From Verrucomicrobiota bacterium (GTDB lineage: Bacteria > Verrucomicrobiota > Verrucomicrobiia > Limisphaerales > JAFGQR01): DNA of 64,000 nt. The position numbers were made by a program, and so were the translations under genes. How positions within the stretch are numbered: position 1 is the stretch's first letter; each line of letters begins with the position of its first letter. Shown piece after piece: positions 26,205 through 34,219 of this stretch. The notes under the pieces were generated by a model. The model saw nothing but the letters and a program-made list of their open reading frames with translations, was not told the DNA's origin and did no database searches. The stretch covers positions 1 to 64,000 of the forward strand of contig JAFGQR010000064.1 of the NCBI GenBank assembly GCA_016935555.1, given 5' to 3'.

Positions 26205-27044
26205 ATGGCGCCGTCTCCCGGCCTGCAGGCGATCCGGCGGGCGGTGCGGTGGCCTGGGGGGCTGGAGTATGCCGGCCGGCAGAGCCTGCGTTTTCTGGAG
26301 ACCCTGCACGGCCTGCTGTCGTTTGCGTTCATCAGTCTCGGGGTGCTACTGGTCAAGTGGAACACGGCGCGCGCGGTGGTGCGACCGTTGATTGTGACGC
26401 ATGTGCATCGTGCGGGTTTGGAACTGCTGCCGATGGTGGTGGTGGTGGCGGTGGTGCTGGGGCTGGTGGTGATCGGGCAGACGGTGGCGCTGATGAGCCA
26501 GGTGGGCGCCAATGCGCTGCTGGGCACGATCATGGTCACGGTCGTCGTCCGCGAACTGGGCCCCCTGCTCAGCGCGCTGGTGGTCCTGGCGCGCTCCGGC
26601 ATGACCCACGTGATCGAACTGGGCACCGCGCGCGCCCTGGGGGAAATCGAGGCGCTGGAGGTCATGGGCATCGATCCCATTCACTACATGGTCGTGCCGC
26701 GCATCCTCGGCATGGCGCTCGGCATCCTCGCGCTCTCGGTCTACTTCATCCTCGTGTCGCTGGGCAGCGGCTATCTCTGGGCGTTCCTGCAGGATGTGCC
26801 CCTGACCCCGGGCGACTACCTGCGCCAACTGGGCGAAGCCCTCGACGGTCTCGACTTCTTCCTGCTCGCCCTCAAAACGTGCGCGTTCGGATTCATCATC
26901 GCCCTGGTCAGCTGCTACCACGGATTGGCCCGGCCCCTCCGCCTCGAAGAGGTGCCCCGCATCGCCATCCGCGCCACCGTCCACAGCGTCATCGGCTGCG
27001 TGCTGCTCGACGGCCTGTTGATCCTGTGCTATCTCGCCCTTTGA
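26205..27044 (+). CDS. mlaE: MlaE family lipid ABC transporter permease
   Basis: About 279 residues. MlaE is the inner-membrane permease of the system that moves phospholipids between the inner and outer membranes. The sequence carries five or six membrane segments and the conserved core GTIMVTVVVRELGPLLSALV, the cytoplasmic loop TARALGEIEALEVMGIDP and YHGL near the C-terminus, all hallmarks of the family. I chose the ATG of MAPSPGLQAI; longer starts would run into the upstream hairpin. It is first in a mlaE-mlaF-mlaD operon with gaps of 6 bases and then an overlap. Confidence 0.92.
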   Translation: MAPSPGLQAIRRAVRWPGGLEYAGRQSLRFLETLHGLLSFAFISLGVLLVKWNTARAVVRPLIVTHVHRAGLELLPMVVVVAVVLGLVVIGQTVALMSQVGANALLGTIMVTVVVRELGPLLSALVVLARSGMTHVIELGTARALGEIEALEVMGIDPIHYMVVPRILGMALGILALSVYFILVSLGSGYLWAFLQDVPLTPGDYLRQLGEALDGLDFFLLALKTCAFGFIIALVSCYHGLARPLRLEEVPRIAIRATVHSVIGCVLLDGLLILCYLAL

Positions 27045-27050
27045 AAGCCC

Positions 27051-27890
27051 ATGGCCTCCCCCACGCCCCCACCCGATCCCGCTCCCCCGCCAGCGCCAGC
27101 ACCCGAGACCGCCGCCGGGCACGGCCCGTGGCCGGTGCTTGAAATGGAGGCGGTGGCCGTTCCGGCCCTGCGACGGCCCGGGCATTGCGTGCTGGAAGAG
27201 GTCAACTGGTCGGTCGCCGCGGGCGACTTCTGGGCAATCGGCGGCCTGCACAGCTCCGGGAAAAGCGATTTTCTGGCCGTCGCCGCCGGCATCCTGCCTC
27301 CCGCCCGAGGCGTCTTCAAGGCGTTCGGCGCACGGCCCCCGGCCGGGTTTGAACCGGCGCGCGTCGCGGCCCAGTTGCGCATCGGGGTCGTCTTCCAGGG
27401 CGGCCACCTCTTGCAGCACCTTTCGGTCGCGGACAACATCACCCTGCCCATCCGGTATCATCGGGACTGCCGACGGCCGGAGTGCGCCGCCCGGCTGGCT
27501 GCGCTCCTGGACCTGACCGCCATGACCTCCTGGGCGGCGTCGCACCCGGGCCACCTGCCGCCCAGCCTGCGCCAGCGCGCCGGCCTGGCCCGCGCCCTCG
27601 CGCTCGACCCGGAAGTGTTGCTGCTCGACAATCCCCTGAGCGGGCTCGATCCGCTGGAAACCGCGTGGTGGCTGGAGATGCTGGCCCGCCTCGACGCCGG
27701 GCACCCCTTCCGCACACACCAGCCGCTCACGCTGGTCGTGACCGCAGACGACCTCCGCCCCTGGCACCCGCACGCCCGGCAGTTCGCGGTGCTCCGCCAG
27801 CGGCGGTTCGTCCCGCTGCCGTCGCCGCCGCCGCCGGATCCCGAAATCCTGAACCGGGAATTGCACGCCCCATGCCACTCCAAGATCTGA
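27051..27890 (+). CDS. MlaF-type ABC transporter ATPase with degenerate catalytic motifs
   Basis: 279 residues. A Pro/Ala-rich N-terminal extension (1-28) precedes an ABC ATPase fold. The Walker A is GLHSSGKS (65-72) and the Q-loop Gln is at 116 (VFQGGHLL). The signature helix reads LPPSLRQRAGLARAL rather than LSGGQ. The Walker B is VLLLDNPLSGLD, with Asn194 where the catalytic Glu normally sits, and the switch segment is LVVTADDL, with no His. Family identity is clear from position between MlaE and MlaD and from overall pattern, but hydrolysis by the standard mechanism looks doubtful. It overlaps mlaD by 19 bases. Alternatives are a slow or regulatory ATPase, or a partner that pairs with another ATPase encoded elsewhere. 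Confidence 0.85.
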   Translation: MASPTPPPDPAPPPAPAPETAAGHGPWPVLEMEAVAVPALRRPGHCVLEEVNWSVAAGDFWAIGGLHSSGKSDFLAVAAGILPPARGVFKAFGARPPAGFEPARVAAQLRIGVVFQGGHLLQHLSVADNITLPIRYHRDCRRPECAARLAALLDLTAMTSWAASHPGHLPPSLRQRAGLARALALDPEVLLLDNPLSGLDPLETAWWLEMLARLDAGHPFRTHQPLTLVVTADDLRPWHPHARQFAVLRQRRFVPLPSPPPPDPEILNRELHAPCHSKI

Positions 27891-29170
27891 CTCCGCAGCT
27901 GCGCACGCGCCTGAGCCGCCTCGAGTTCCTGGTGGGCTTCTTTGTCACGGCAGCAGTGCTGCTCATCCTGCTGGGACTCGGCTATTACATCTACCTGCGC
28001 GCCGAGCGCAAGGGCTGGTTCCTGCAAAAGCTCCCCTACTTCACCTTCGTCCGCAATGCCGCCGGGTTGAACGTCGGCGACAAGGTCAAGTTGATGGGCT
28101 TCGACGTCGGCGAAGTCCTCGAGATCACCCCCGAAGCGCCGGGCGCCTATTACGATGTCTTCGTCCGGTTCGAGATTTGGGAGCCCTATTACGGGTACCT
28201 CTGGGACGATTCCAAGGCCCGGGTGGAGGCGGCCGACCTGTTCGGCAAACGCAGCATCGAAGTCACCAAAGGCATCAGCGGCATCCCCACCTACCTCTTC
28301 CGCCCAATCGAGAGCGTCCCCCTCGACCAAGCCGCCAGCCCCGCCGCCCAGGACCAGTTCGACTTCGCACAGCATGTCGGCAACGACTCCGACCCCATCG
28401 CGCGGGCCTGCCAGCCCGTCACGCCGCAGGCCCTCCAGCAACTCGCCGCCCTCGGTTCGAACCGCGTGGCCGTCATGTATCGAAAGCCGGAACGACCGCT
28501 GCCCACCGGCATCTGGGACCCCAAGACACGACACTACCAGCCCTACGACAAACGCCATAAAGGCTACTTCCTTGAACCCGACGAATCGCCGGCGCTGACC
28601 GAACGGCTCGAGAGCGTGATCGACCTCGTGCAGGCCAACCTGCCGCAGTTCCTGGACCTTACCAACCGAATCGCCGACCTCCTCGATCACGCCACCCAGG
28701 CCGTCGCCCGCGCCGATGCCGTCCTCGCCGCCGCCCAGCCCATCGCCACCAACCTGGCCTTCATCACCACCCACCTCCGCGAACCCCGGGGCGGCCTCGG
28801 ACAATGGCTTCTGCCCACCAACCTCAACACCCACCTGACCCAAACACTCGCCACCCTGCACACCACCCTGCAAACCGCCGACCGGACCGTGACCCATACC
28901 GACGCCCACCTGGGCCTGCTCGTCACCAACCTCAATGCCAGCCTCCAAAACCTCGCCCACCTCACCAGCAACCTCAATGCCCAGGTCCAGGCCAATACCA
29001 ACCTCGTCAGCCGCGTCAACCAAACCATCGCCGACCTCGACCACTTCGTCCAAGGCCTCCAGCAACACTGGCTCCTCCGATCCGCTTTCAAAAAACCCAA
29101 ACCCGCCAACACCCGCCCACCCTCCCAGCCACCCTACAAAGTGCGCCGCTCACCCCGCGACCCGTCGTAG
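27872..29170 (+). CDS. mlaD: MlaD family (MCE domain) lipid transport protein
   Basis: 432 residues. A single N-terminal membrane segment (LVGFFVTAAVLLILLGLGYY, about 20-40) is followed by the MCE domain (about 45-150), including RNAAGLNVGDKVKLMGFDVG. MCE domains form hexameric rings that bind lipid in the periplasm. The C-terminal 170 residues are helical, rich in Asn, Thr, Leu and Gln, and likely form the coiled-coil needle seen in longer MCE proteins. The product is much longer than the 180-residue E. coli MlaD, which suggests that it bridges more of the periplasm. MlaB and MlaC partners are not in this window. The tail is basic (KKPKP then KVRRSPRDPS). Confidence 0.9.
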   Translation: MPLQDLTPQLRTRLSRLEFLVGFFVTAAVLLILLGLGYYIYLRAERKGWFLQKLPYFTFVRNAAGLNVGDKVKLMGFDVGEVLEITPEAPGAYYDVFVRFEIWEPYYGYLWDDSKARVEAADLFGKRSIEVTKGISGIPTYLFRPIESVPLDQAASPAAQDQFDFAQHVGNDSDPIARACQPVTPQALQQLAALGSNRVAVMYRKPERPLPTGIWDPKTRHYQPYDKRHKGYFLEPDESPALTERLESVIDLVQANLPQFLDLTNRIADLLDHATQAVARADAVLAAAQPIATNLAFITTHLREPRGGLGQWLLPTNLNTHLTQTLATLHTTLQTADRTVTHTDAHLGLLVTNLNASLQNLAHLTSNLNAQVQANTNLVSRVNQTIADLDHFVQGLQQHWLLRSAFKKPKPANTRPPSQPPYKVRRSPRDPS

Positions 29171-29583
29171 CGCTGATCCCCCCCTCGTACCCCACACCCG
29201 GGCCCGACTGCTTCAATGGCCCGTGTCCATCCAAAAGACTGTTGGCAAAGTCGCCAGGTCTGAATGTCCTCGCCGCCTCGCCGACGCCCCTCATCCTGCT
29301 CTTGCTCCTCCTCCGTGAGGGCAGCGAGCAAGAGCAAGGGTAAGAGCAAGAACCTGCCGCCCGGTCACCCGGGCGCCGGCTCCCCTCGGCGACAGGACAC
29401 CCCCGTCAGACACCCCCCCGCGCCAAAAGCGCAAAAGCGGAATTCAGGACTCGACTCCCCAGGGCTTCGCCCGCCATGGGTCAGCTGAACCGCGGGAGAA
29501 CGCGAATGGCGTCTCCCATGAAGTCACGCGCCCCCCTCCATTCGCGTCTGTTCGCGCCGGTTCGCGGTTGCCGACCTGAATCG
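29171..29583. other. Intergenic region with two imperfect inverted repeats
   Basis: I see no gene in these 413 bases between convergent mlaD and the hydrolase gene. Near 29297-29340 CTCTTGCTCCTCC pairs with GCAAGAGCAAG. At 29487-29570 there is an inverted repeat based on AACCGCG and ACGCGAATGG. One of these is likely to serve as a terminator for the mla operon, but no T-run follows either. Confidence 0.6.
29487..29570. repeat. Imperfect inverted repeat with AACCGCG ... ACGCGAATGG arms
   Basis: The left arm (GAACCGCGGGAGAACGCGAATGG region) is matched on the right by CCATTCGCGTC...GTTCGCG...GGTTCGCGGTT with small insertions. A degenerate version (AACCGCGCGGATGAACGCGAATCGG region, then CATTCGTG) lies at 19188-19214, just before the O-antigen ligase gene, so it is a second dispersed family. 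Confidence 0.6.
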
Positions 29584-30639
29584 TCACCTTCGCCCTGCCC
29601 GGCTCGCAGGCGGTTCGCGGGATGCCCACCCCCGCTCCAGCCACTCGAGGACGGGCGGAACCAGCTCCTCGAACTGAAACACGAGAGGCTCGTGCCGCGC
29701 TCCCGGGACCACCACCAACCGGCTGTCCGGCAACGCCAGCTCATGCAGACGCGACACCTCCCCCGCGGGCGCAATCGCGTCGTCCCCCCCGGCGATCAGC
29801 AGCCGGGGACCGGATCCGCGTGCCAGCCAGGTGACGGGATTCAGTTCTTCGGGCGGACTGTTGAGCAGGCGGGGCAGGTGCCTGAGGCCGGCACGGACCA
29901 GAGCGCTGGGCATCCAGGAGGCGTATTGGCGACGGATGTTGCCGACGGCCGAGGCCAGGGTGGCGTAGGGTGCGATCGCGACGGCCGCGTGGACTCGGGA
30001 ATCGATGGCCTGCCAGCGGAGCGCGACGGCTGCCCCGTAGGAATGCCCAAACGCCAGCACCGGCCTGGCCAGACAGCCCCGGCCCTCGAGAACATCGAGC
30101 AATTGGCTCAGGTCCCAGGCTTCATGCACGCCGAAGTATATCCGTTTGCCCGTCGACGCGCCGTGGCCGCGCAGGTCCACCAGCAGACACCGCCAGCCCG
30201 CTTCGGCCAGGCGCAGAGCCCAAGGCGCCATCGACACCTGGTTCACGCCGTAGCCATGCAGGAGCACGATGGTGCCCCGCGGAACCCGCGCCGACACCCC
30301 CGCGGCAACCGGCACGCGCGCCCGAACGCTGAACCGGGAGCGCCGCCGGCCGCGTTCGACCCAGTGGGTGGATGTGACGCCAGTGCCGTAGTCGCCGGGT
30401 TCGACCAGGCGAAAAGCGAGCTGGGCGTGGGGGGGGCCGACGGCGGCGTGCTGCTGGGGGAATGGAGCCAGGAGGTCGGGGCTGAGGTCGAGCACAACCG
30501 GCGCTTGGGGGACCGCGCACGCGGGGAAGGTGTTGGGAGCCTGGGCCAGGCGCCGGGCCATGAAGCTGCCACAGCCCGCCCCGCCCATCAGGAGACCCGT
30601 CAGGACCAGCCACGCTCCGGCTCGTTGCGGGAGTGTCAC
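29584..30639 (-). CDS. Lipoprotein alpha/beta hydrolase
   Basis: 351 residues. The N-terminus is a lipoprotein signal (LTGLLMGGAGC, Cys23), so the enzyme is probably attached to a membrane facing the periplasm or outside. The alpha/beta-hydrolase core starts with GTIVLLHGYGVN and VDLRGHGASTG. It has the nucleophile elbow GHSYGAAVA, an acid in GGDDAIAP and the His of GARHEPL, so a complete Ser-Asp-His triad. The substrate is unknown; a lysophospholipase-like or general esterase role is most likely. It stands alone, convergent with mlaD. Confidence 0.87.
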   Translation of the reverse strand: MTLPQRAGAWLVLTGLLMGGAGCGSFMARRLAQAPNTFPACAVPQAPVVLDLSPDLLAPFPQQHAAVGPPHAQLAFRLVEPGDYGTGVTSTHWVERGRRRSRFSVRARVPVAAGVSARVPRGTIVLLHGYGVNQVSMAPWALRLAEAGWRCLLVDLRGHGASTGKRIYFGVHEAWDLSQLLDVLEGRGCLARPVLAFGHSYGAAVALRWQAIDSRVHAAVAIAPYATLASAVGNIRRQYASWMPSALVRAGLRHLPRLLNSPPEELNPVTWLARGSGPRLLIAGGDDAIAPAGEVSRLHELALPDSRLVVVPGARHEPLVFQFEELVPPVLEWLERGWASREPPASRAGRR

Positions 30640-30753
30640 GTCGCGCTTGGGACCGTCATCCGCCCGGAGTCAACCCTTGGGGCGGCTCCGGCGCAACTCT
30701 GGAGTCGGGCAATATGGGCTTGGCAGCAGGCATGATTCCGGTATGCTGGGGGC

Positions 30754-31296
30754 GTGATCGCATTTTTGCGTTTCATCAGCATTTTTAACGCTGCGATTTG
30801 GTTTGGTTCAGCGCTGTTCCTGACCGTGGCAGCCGTGCCGAGCATTGTGGGGCAGGACATGACGCGGCTTTTCGGGGCGGCTTACGCGGGGTTGGTGGCG
30901 CAGGCGGTGGTGGGGGCGTATTTTGCGATGCAGTATTGGTGCGGGGCGATGGCGCTGCTCCACCAACTGGCGGAGTGGGTGTATTTGGGCAAGCGGCTGC
31001 ATCGGCTTACATTCAGCCTGCTGCTCACCCTGTTCGGCCTGGGACTCGTCAGCGGGTTGTGGCTTCAGCCGGAATTGAAAGCCGCCCACCGGATCAAACA
31101 CGCTCCGCAACTCTATCGCCAGAGCCTCTATACCCAGGACCAAATCGACCGCGCCGCAAGCCGGCTTCGGCTTTGGAACGGCCTTTCCCAGGGCATCACC
31201 CTGCTGACCCTCGGCGGCTTGGCCTATTACCTGTGGCGCATGACCATGCTTTCCGAAGGCCCCCGCTTCATCCCCGCCCCCAAATTCCGCGGTTGA
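30754..31296 (+). CDS. DUF4149-like small membrane protein
   Basis: 180 residues with four hydrophobic segments: FISIFNAAIWFGSALFLTV (about 7-25), YAGLVAQAVVGAYFAMQYW (about 44-62), FSLLLTLFGLGLVSGLWL (about 87-104) and GITLLTLGGLAYYLW (about 148-162). The pattern of a conserved N-terminal helix pair and a longer loop with KAAHRIKHAPQLY fits the DUF4149/TMEM205-like family, whose function is not known. The start is GTG with no obvious ribosome binding site, 114 bases from the divergent hydrolase gene. Confidence 0.75.
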   Translation: MIAFLRFISIFNAAIWFGSALFLTVAAVPSIVGQDMTRLFGAAYAGLVAQAVVGAYFAMQYWCGAMALLHQLAEWVYLGKRLHRLTFSLLLTLFGLGLVSGLWLQPELKAAHRIKHAPQLYRQSLYTQDQIDRAASRLRLWNGLSQGITLLTLGGLAYYLWRMTMLSEGPRFIPAPKFRG

Positions 31297-31374
31297 CAAT
31301 CCCGGTCAGTGATTAAAGTTGTAGACGGTTGTTGTGGACCAAGGTGAAGGATCGAACGCGGAAAGGGATTGCGT

Positions 31375-31665
31375 ATGATCTCAAACGAGCATTCAACCGC
31401 CGCACGCGGCGAATACGGCGGCCACCGGGCGCCAAAGCAGGGAGTCCCGGAGGAAACCCTCAAGACGGACAGAATCCAAATCGAGCGCAAGGCGTTTCTC
31501 TTCGCCCTCAAGGAAAACCCCCGGGGCCGGTTCCTGCGCATCACGGAAGACATCAACGGACGCCGCGATTCCATCATCGTACCCGCCACCGGCCTCGAGG
31601 AGTTCCGAAAAGTCGTGGACGACATGTTGCAGGTCGCCGCCGAAACACCGGAAAAAACCGAATAG
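31375..31665 (+). CDS. Pur-alpha-like (DUF3276) nucleic-acid-binding protein
   Basis: 96 residues. After a short disordered N-terminus, residues 33-86 read DRIQIERKAFLFALKENPRG then RFLRITEDINGRRDSIIVPA and an amphipathic helix GLEEFRKVVDDML. This is a single PUR repeat as found in bacterial DUF3276 proteins, which pair as dimers to bind single-stranded DNA or RNA. I chose the ATG of MISNEHST because GAAAGGGA lies just upstream; a TTG two codons earlier is in frame. The adjacent lpxD is convergent, with a gap of 12 bases. Confidence 0.78.
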   Translation: MISNEHSTAARGEYGGHRAPKQGVPEETLKTDRIQIERKAFLFALKENPRGRFLRITEDINGRRDSIIVPATGLEEFRKVVDDMLQVAAETPEKTE

Positions 31666-31677
31666 CGGGCGCGGCGG

Positions 31678-32715
31678 TCACGCCGGGGGCGTGCGGGGAG
31701 CTTCGCGTTCCTGGAGCCGTTGTTCGAGGTCGCGGACGCGCCGGATGAGTTCGGGCAGTTGGTGGAGGGCAATGATCTGGCGTTTGGCCTGGCGATCCGG
31801 TTGGGCGGGGATGCCGAACCATTTTTCGCCCTTGGGGATATTGTGCATGACGCCCGACTTGGCGGCCACGGTGGCCTGGTCGCCGATGGCCAGGTGCCCC
31901 GCCAGGCCGACCTGGCCGGCGAGAGTCACGTAGTTGCCCAGGCTCGTGCTGCCCGCAATCCCCACCTGCGAAATCAAAATGCAGTGCTCGCCAACGACCA
32001 CGTTGTGCGCCACCATCACCAGATTGTCGATCTTCGTGCCCTTGCCGATGATCGTCGATCCCAGCGCCCCGCGGTCGATGGTGACGTTGGCCCCGATTTC
32101 CACGTCGTCATGCACCACCACGTTGCCCACCTGCGGCACCTTGTGGTGCGCCCCGCCGTCAAACACATACCCGAACCCGTCCGACCCCACCACCGACCCC
32201 GCGTGAATGCGCACGCGGTCCCCCACGCAGGTGCGCGCATACAGGACGACGTTCGGAAACAAATGGGTGTCGGCGCCCAAACGGCATTCCGCCCCGATAT
32301 GATTGCCCCCCTCAAGCACCACCCGCGCCCCAATCTCCACACCCTCCCCAATCACACAGTGAGGCCCAATGTGAGCCGTCCCATCCACCCGCGCGCTCCG
32401 CGCCACCACCGCCGTCGCATGCACCCCCGCCGGGTGCGCAGGCTCGGGGAAGAACCACGGCAGCACCCGGGCAAAGGCCAGCCGCGGATGCCGAACACGA
32501 ATGAGCACCTTGGAGGCCGAGACGACCCCCAAACCAACCAGCACGGCCGACGCCTGGCTGGCCTCGGCCTGCGCAAGATACTCCTCGTTCTCGGCAAACG
32601 TCAGATCGCCGGGACGGCTCACAGCGGCCGGCGCAAATCCGGTCAGGACGGTCGAACCGTCGCCCGCAACTTCGCCGCGCAAGGCCGCGGCAATTTCATT
32701 CACGGTGTAAGGCAT
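31678..32715 (-). CDS. lpxD: UDP-3-O-(3-hydroxyacyl)glucosamine N-acyltransferase
   Basis: 345 residues. LpxD adds the N-linked acyl chain in lipid A biosynthesis, so the organism makes a lipopolysaccharide-type outer membrane. The N-terminal uridine-binding domain (YTVNEIAAALRGEV; LTFAENEEYL) is followed by a left-handed parallel beta-helix of hexapeptides, including GPHCVIGEGVEIGARVVLEG, then GSDGFGYVFDGGAHHKVPQ, which has the conserved substrate-binding His region, and a C-terminal helical tail. The start is an ATG in MPYTVNEI. It lies 86 bases downstream of panD on the same strand. Confidence 0.94.
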   Translation of the reverse strand: MPYTVNEIAAALRGEVAGDGSTVLTGFAPAAVSRPGDLTFAENEEYLAQAEASQASAVLVGLGVVSASKVLIRVRHPRLAFARVLPWFFPEPAHPAGVHATAVVARSARVDGTAHIGPHCVIGEGVEIGARVVLEGGNHIGAECRLGADTHLFPNVVLYARTCVGDRVRIHAGSVVGSDGFGYVFDGGAHHKVPQVGNVVVHDDVEIGANVTIDRGALGSTIIGKGTKIDNLVMVAHNVVVGEHCILISQVGIAGSTSLGNYVTLAGQVGLAGHLAIGDQATVAAKSGVMHNIPKGEKWFGIPAQPDRQAKRQIIALHQLPELIRRVRDLEQRLQEREAPRTPPA

Positions 32716-32801
32716 GGCTCAGGGGTGCGTGCCCGGTTTCATGGCCCGACGCGCCGCGCAACAGCCGCGCAACACCTCGGAAACACCAGGCGACAGCCGC
32801 A

Positions 32802-33164
32802 TCAGGTCCCTCGTTCGGCGATGACCGCGTTGCGGTCGTCCAGCACGAGAACGCGCGGCTGCCAGCCCGTGGCGTCCACCGCGTCCACTTCGGTGAAGGT
32901 CATGATGGTCAGGATGTCGCCGGGTTTTCCCAGGCGCGCGACGGCACCGTTGAGCACAATCGCCCCTGACCTTTCCTCGCCCGGGATGGCATACGTCTCA
33001 AACCGCTGGCCGTTCGCCATGTTGCCACACAGGATTCGCTCGTAAGACAAAAACCCGGCCCGCTTCATCAGGTCCGCCGCAATGGTCAGACTGCCCTCGT
33101 AATTGACGTTGGCCCCCGTCACCCGCGCCCGATGAATCTTCGATTTCAACAGATGGATCAACAT
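32802..33164 (-). CDS. panD: Aspartate 1-decarboxylase (pyruvoyl)
   Basis: 120 residues. PanD makes beta-alanine for pantothenate and coenzyme A. The proenzyme self-cleaves between Gly24 and Ser25 in NYEGSLTI to create the pyruvoyl group. The early LLKSKIHRARVT, the catalytic Tyr in ERILCGNMANGQRFETYAI and the GAVARLGKPGDI motif are all present. I placed the start at the ATG of MLIHLLKSK, which gives the standard length. Confidence 0.95.
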   Translation of the reverse strand: MLIHLLKSKIHRARVTGANVNYEGSLTIAADLMKRAGFLSYERILCGNMANGQRFETYAIPGEERSGAIVLNGAVARLGKPGDILTIMTFTEVDAVDATGWQPRVLVLDDRNAVIAERGT

Positions 33165-33309
33165 AAACACCCGGGTGCCCGCAAAGCTGCCCGTGCGCCG
33201 CATCATAGGTCGCGCCGCCTCCAATTCAACCCCTTCTTTCGCCGTCTTCACCCCCCCCCCGGCGCGCTGCGCCTTGATTTGCACCCCAAGGCGTGAATAA
33301 TGTCCGCGC

Positions 33310-33969
33310 ATGCTCAAGCCCGTCGCATCGGCACCCCTGCCGGAGGTGGCCCGGTTGAGCGAGTTGCACCCGCTCATGGCGCAACTTGGCTCCGCCGACG
33401 GCTTGCTTTCGCTCAGCTCCGGCGCGGCGGCCCTGCGCCTGCCCCGGGTGAGGCACCAGGCGGGATTGCGGCTTTTTCTCCAATGCTACATGGAACGTAT
33501 TCTCCTGCCCCTGGAGTTGCCCGCCATTTGCCGCGCGTTTCATCACGCCCGCCGCGGCGAGACGCGGGAACTGGTCGCGCTCGACCGCACCCTCGCCCGG
33601 GGAACCCTCCCCCCGGAACTGGCCGCCGCCAGCCGCCGCGTCGGACGCAGCCAGCTCCAGCGGCTGCGGCCGCTGCGCACCGAGCGGATCGTGCAGCGCT
33701 ACCTGCAGGCCGTCACCAACCACCGCGCCCACGGCTGGCACACGCTCGTCTTCGGCCTCACCCTGGCCGTCTATTCCATCCCCGTGCGACAAGGCCTCCT
33801 CGCCTACACCCGCCAAACCCTCCGCGGCTTCATCCAGACCGCCGCCCGCCCCCTGCGCCAGACCCGCGCCGAATGCCGCGACCTGCTCGAGAACCTCTGC
33901 GCCCACCTGCCACGCCAACTCGATGCCATCGTCGCCCACCATGCCCGCACCCGCACCGACCCCTGGTAG
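33310..33969 (+). CDS. Uncharacterised all-helical protein, possibly UreF-like
   Basis: 219 residues, rich in Leu, Arg and Ala and almost entirely helical. The C-terminal half (GWHTLVFGLTLAVYSIPVRQ, then LLAYTRQTLRGFIQTAARPL) recalls the UreF urease accessory protein, in which the conserved tail reads like 'hxxxxGlxxaxlgxxxxxallaYxxxxlxxxxxaavrl'. There are no urease or other accessory genes here, so if the similarity is real the protein has been taken over for another task. It lies divergent from panD, about 146 bases apart. Family assignment is tentative. Confidence 0.6.
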   Translation: MLKPVASAPLPEVARLSELHPLMAQLGSADGLLSLSSGAAALRLPRVRHQAGLRLFLQCYMERILLPLELPAICRAFHHARRGETRELVALDRTLARGTLPPELAAASRRVGRSQLQRLRPLRTERIVQRYLQAVTNHRAHGWHTLVFGLTLAVYSIPVRQGLLAYTRQTLRGFIQTAARPLRQTRAECRDLLENLCAHLPRQLDAIVAHHARTRTDPW

Positions 33970-34219
33970 CGGCATGCCGCTGGAATCCTCCACGGTTCAA
34001 GTGCATTGCAGACACATCAGGTCACGCCAGCACTCATAACGTCGAGGATTCTATGCCGCCGCTCTGCGCCGGTTGCCTTGCCCAATCCTTGCCGCGCAAA
34101 TCCCCAAACTGGTTCCGTAGGGCGAGCCGCGCATGAACACGTGAACACTCCCTTCCATGCCGCAACGACCACGGAATTCCGCTTTCCAAAACCGGGTGGA
34201 TTCGACACAACATCACGCC

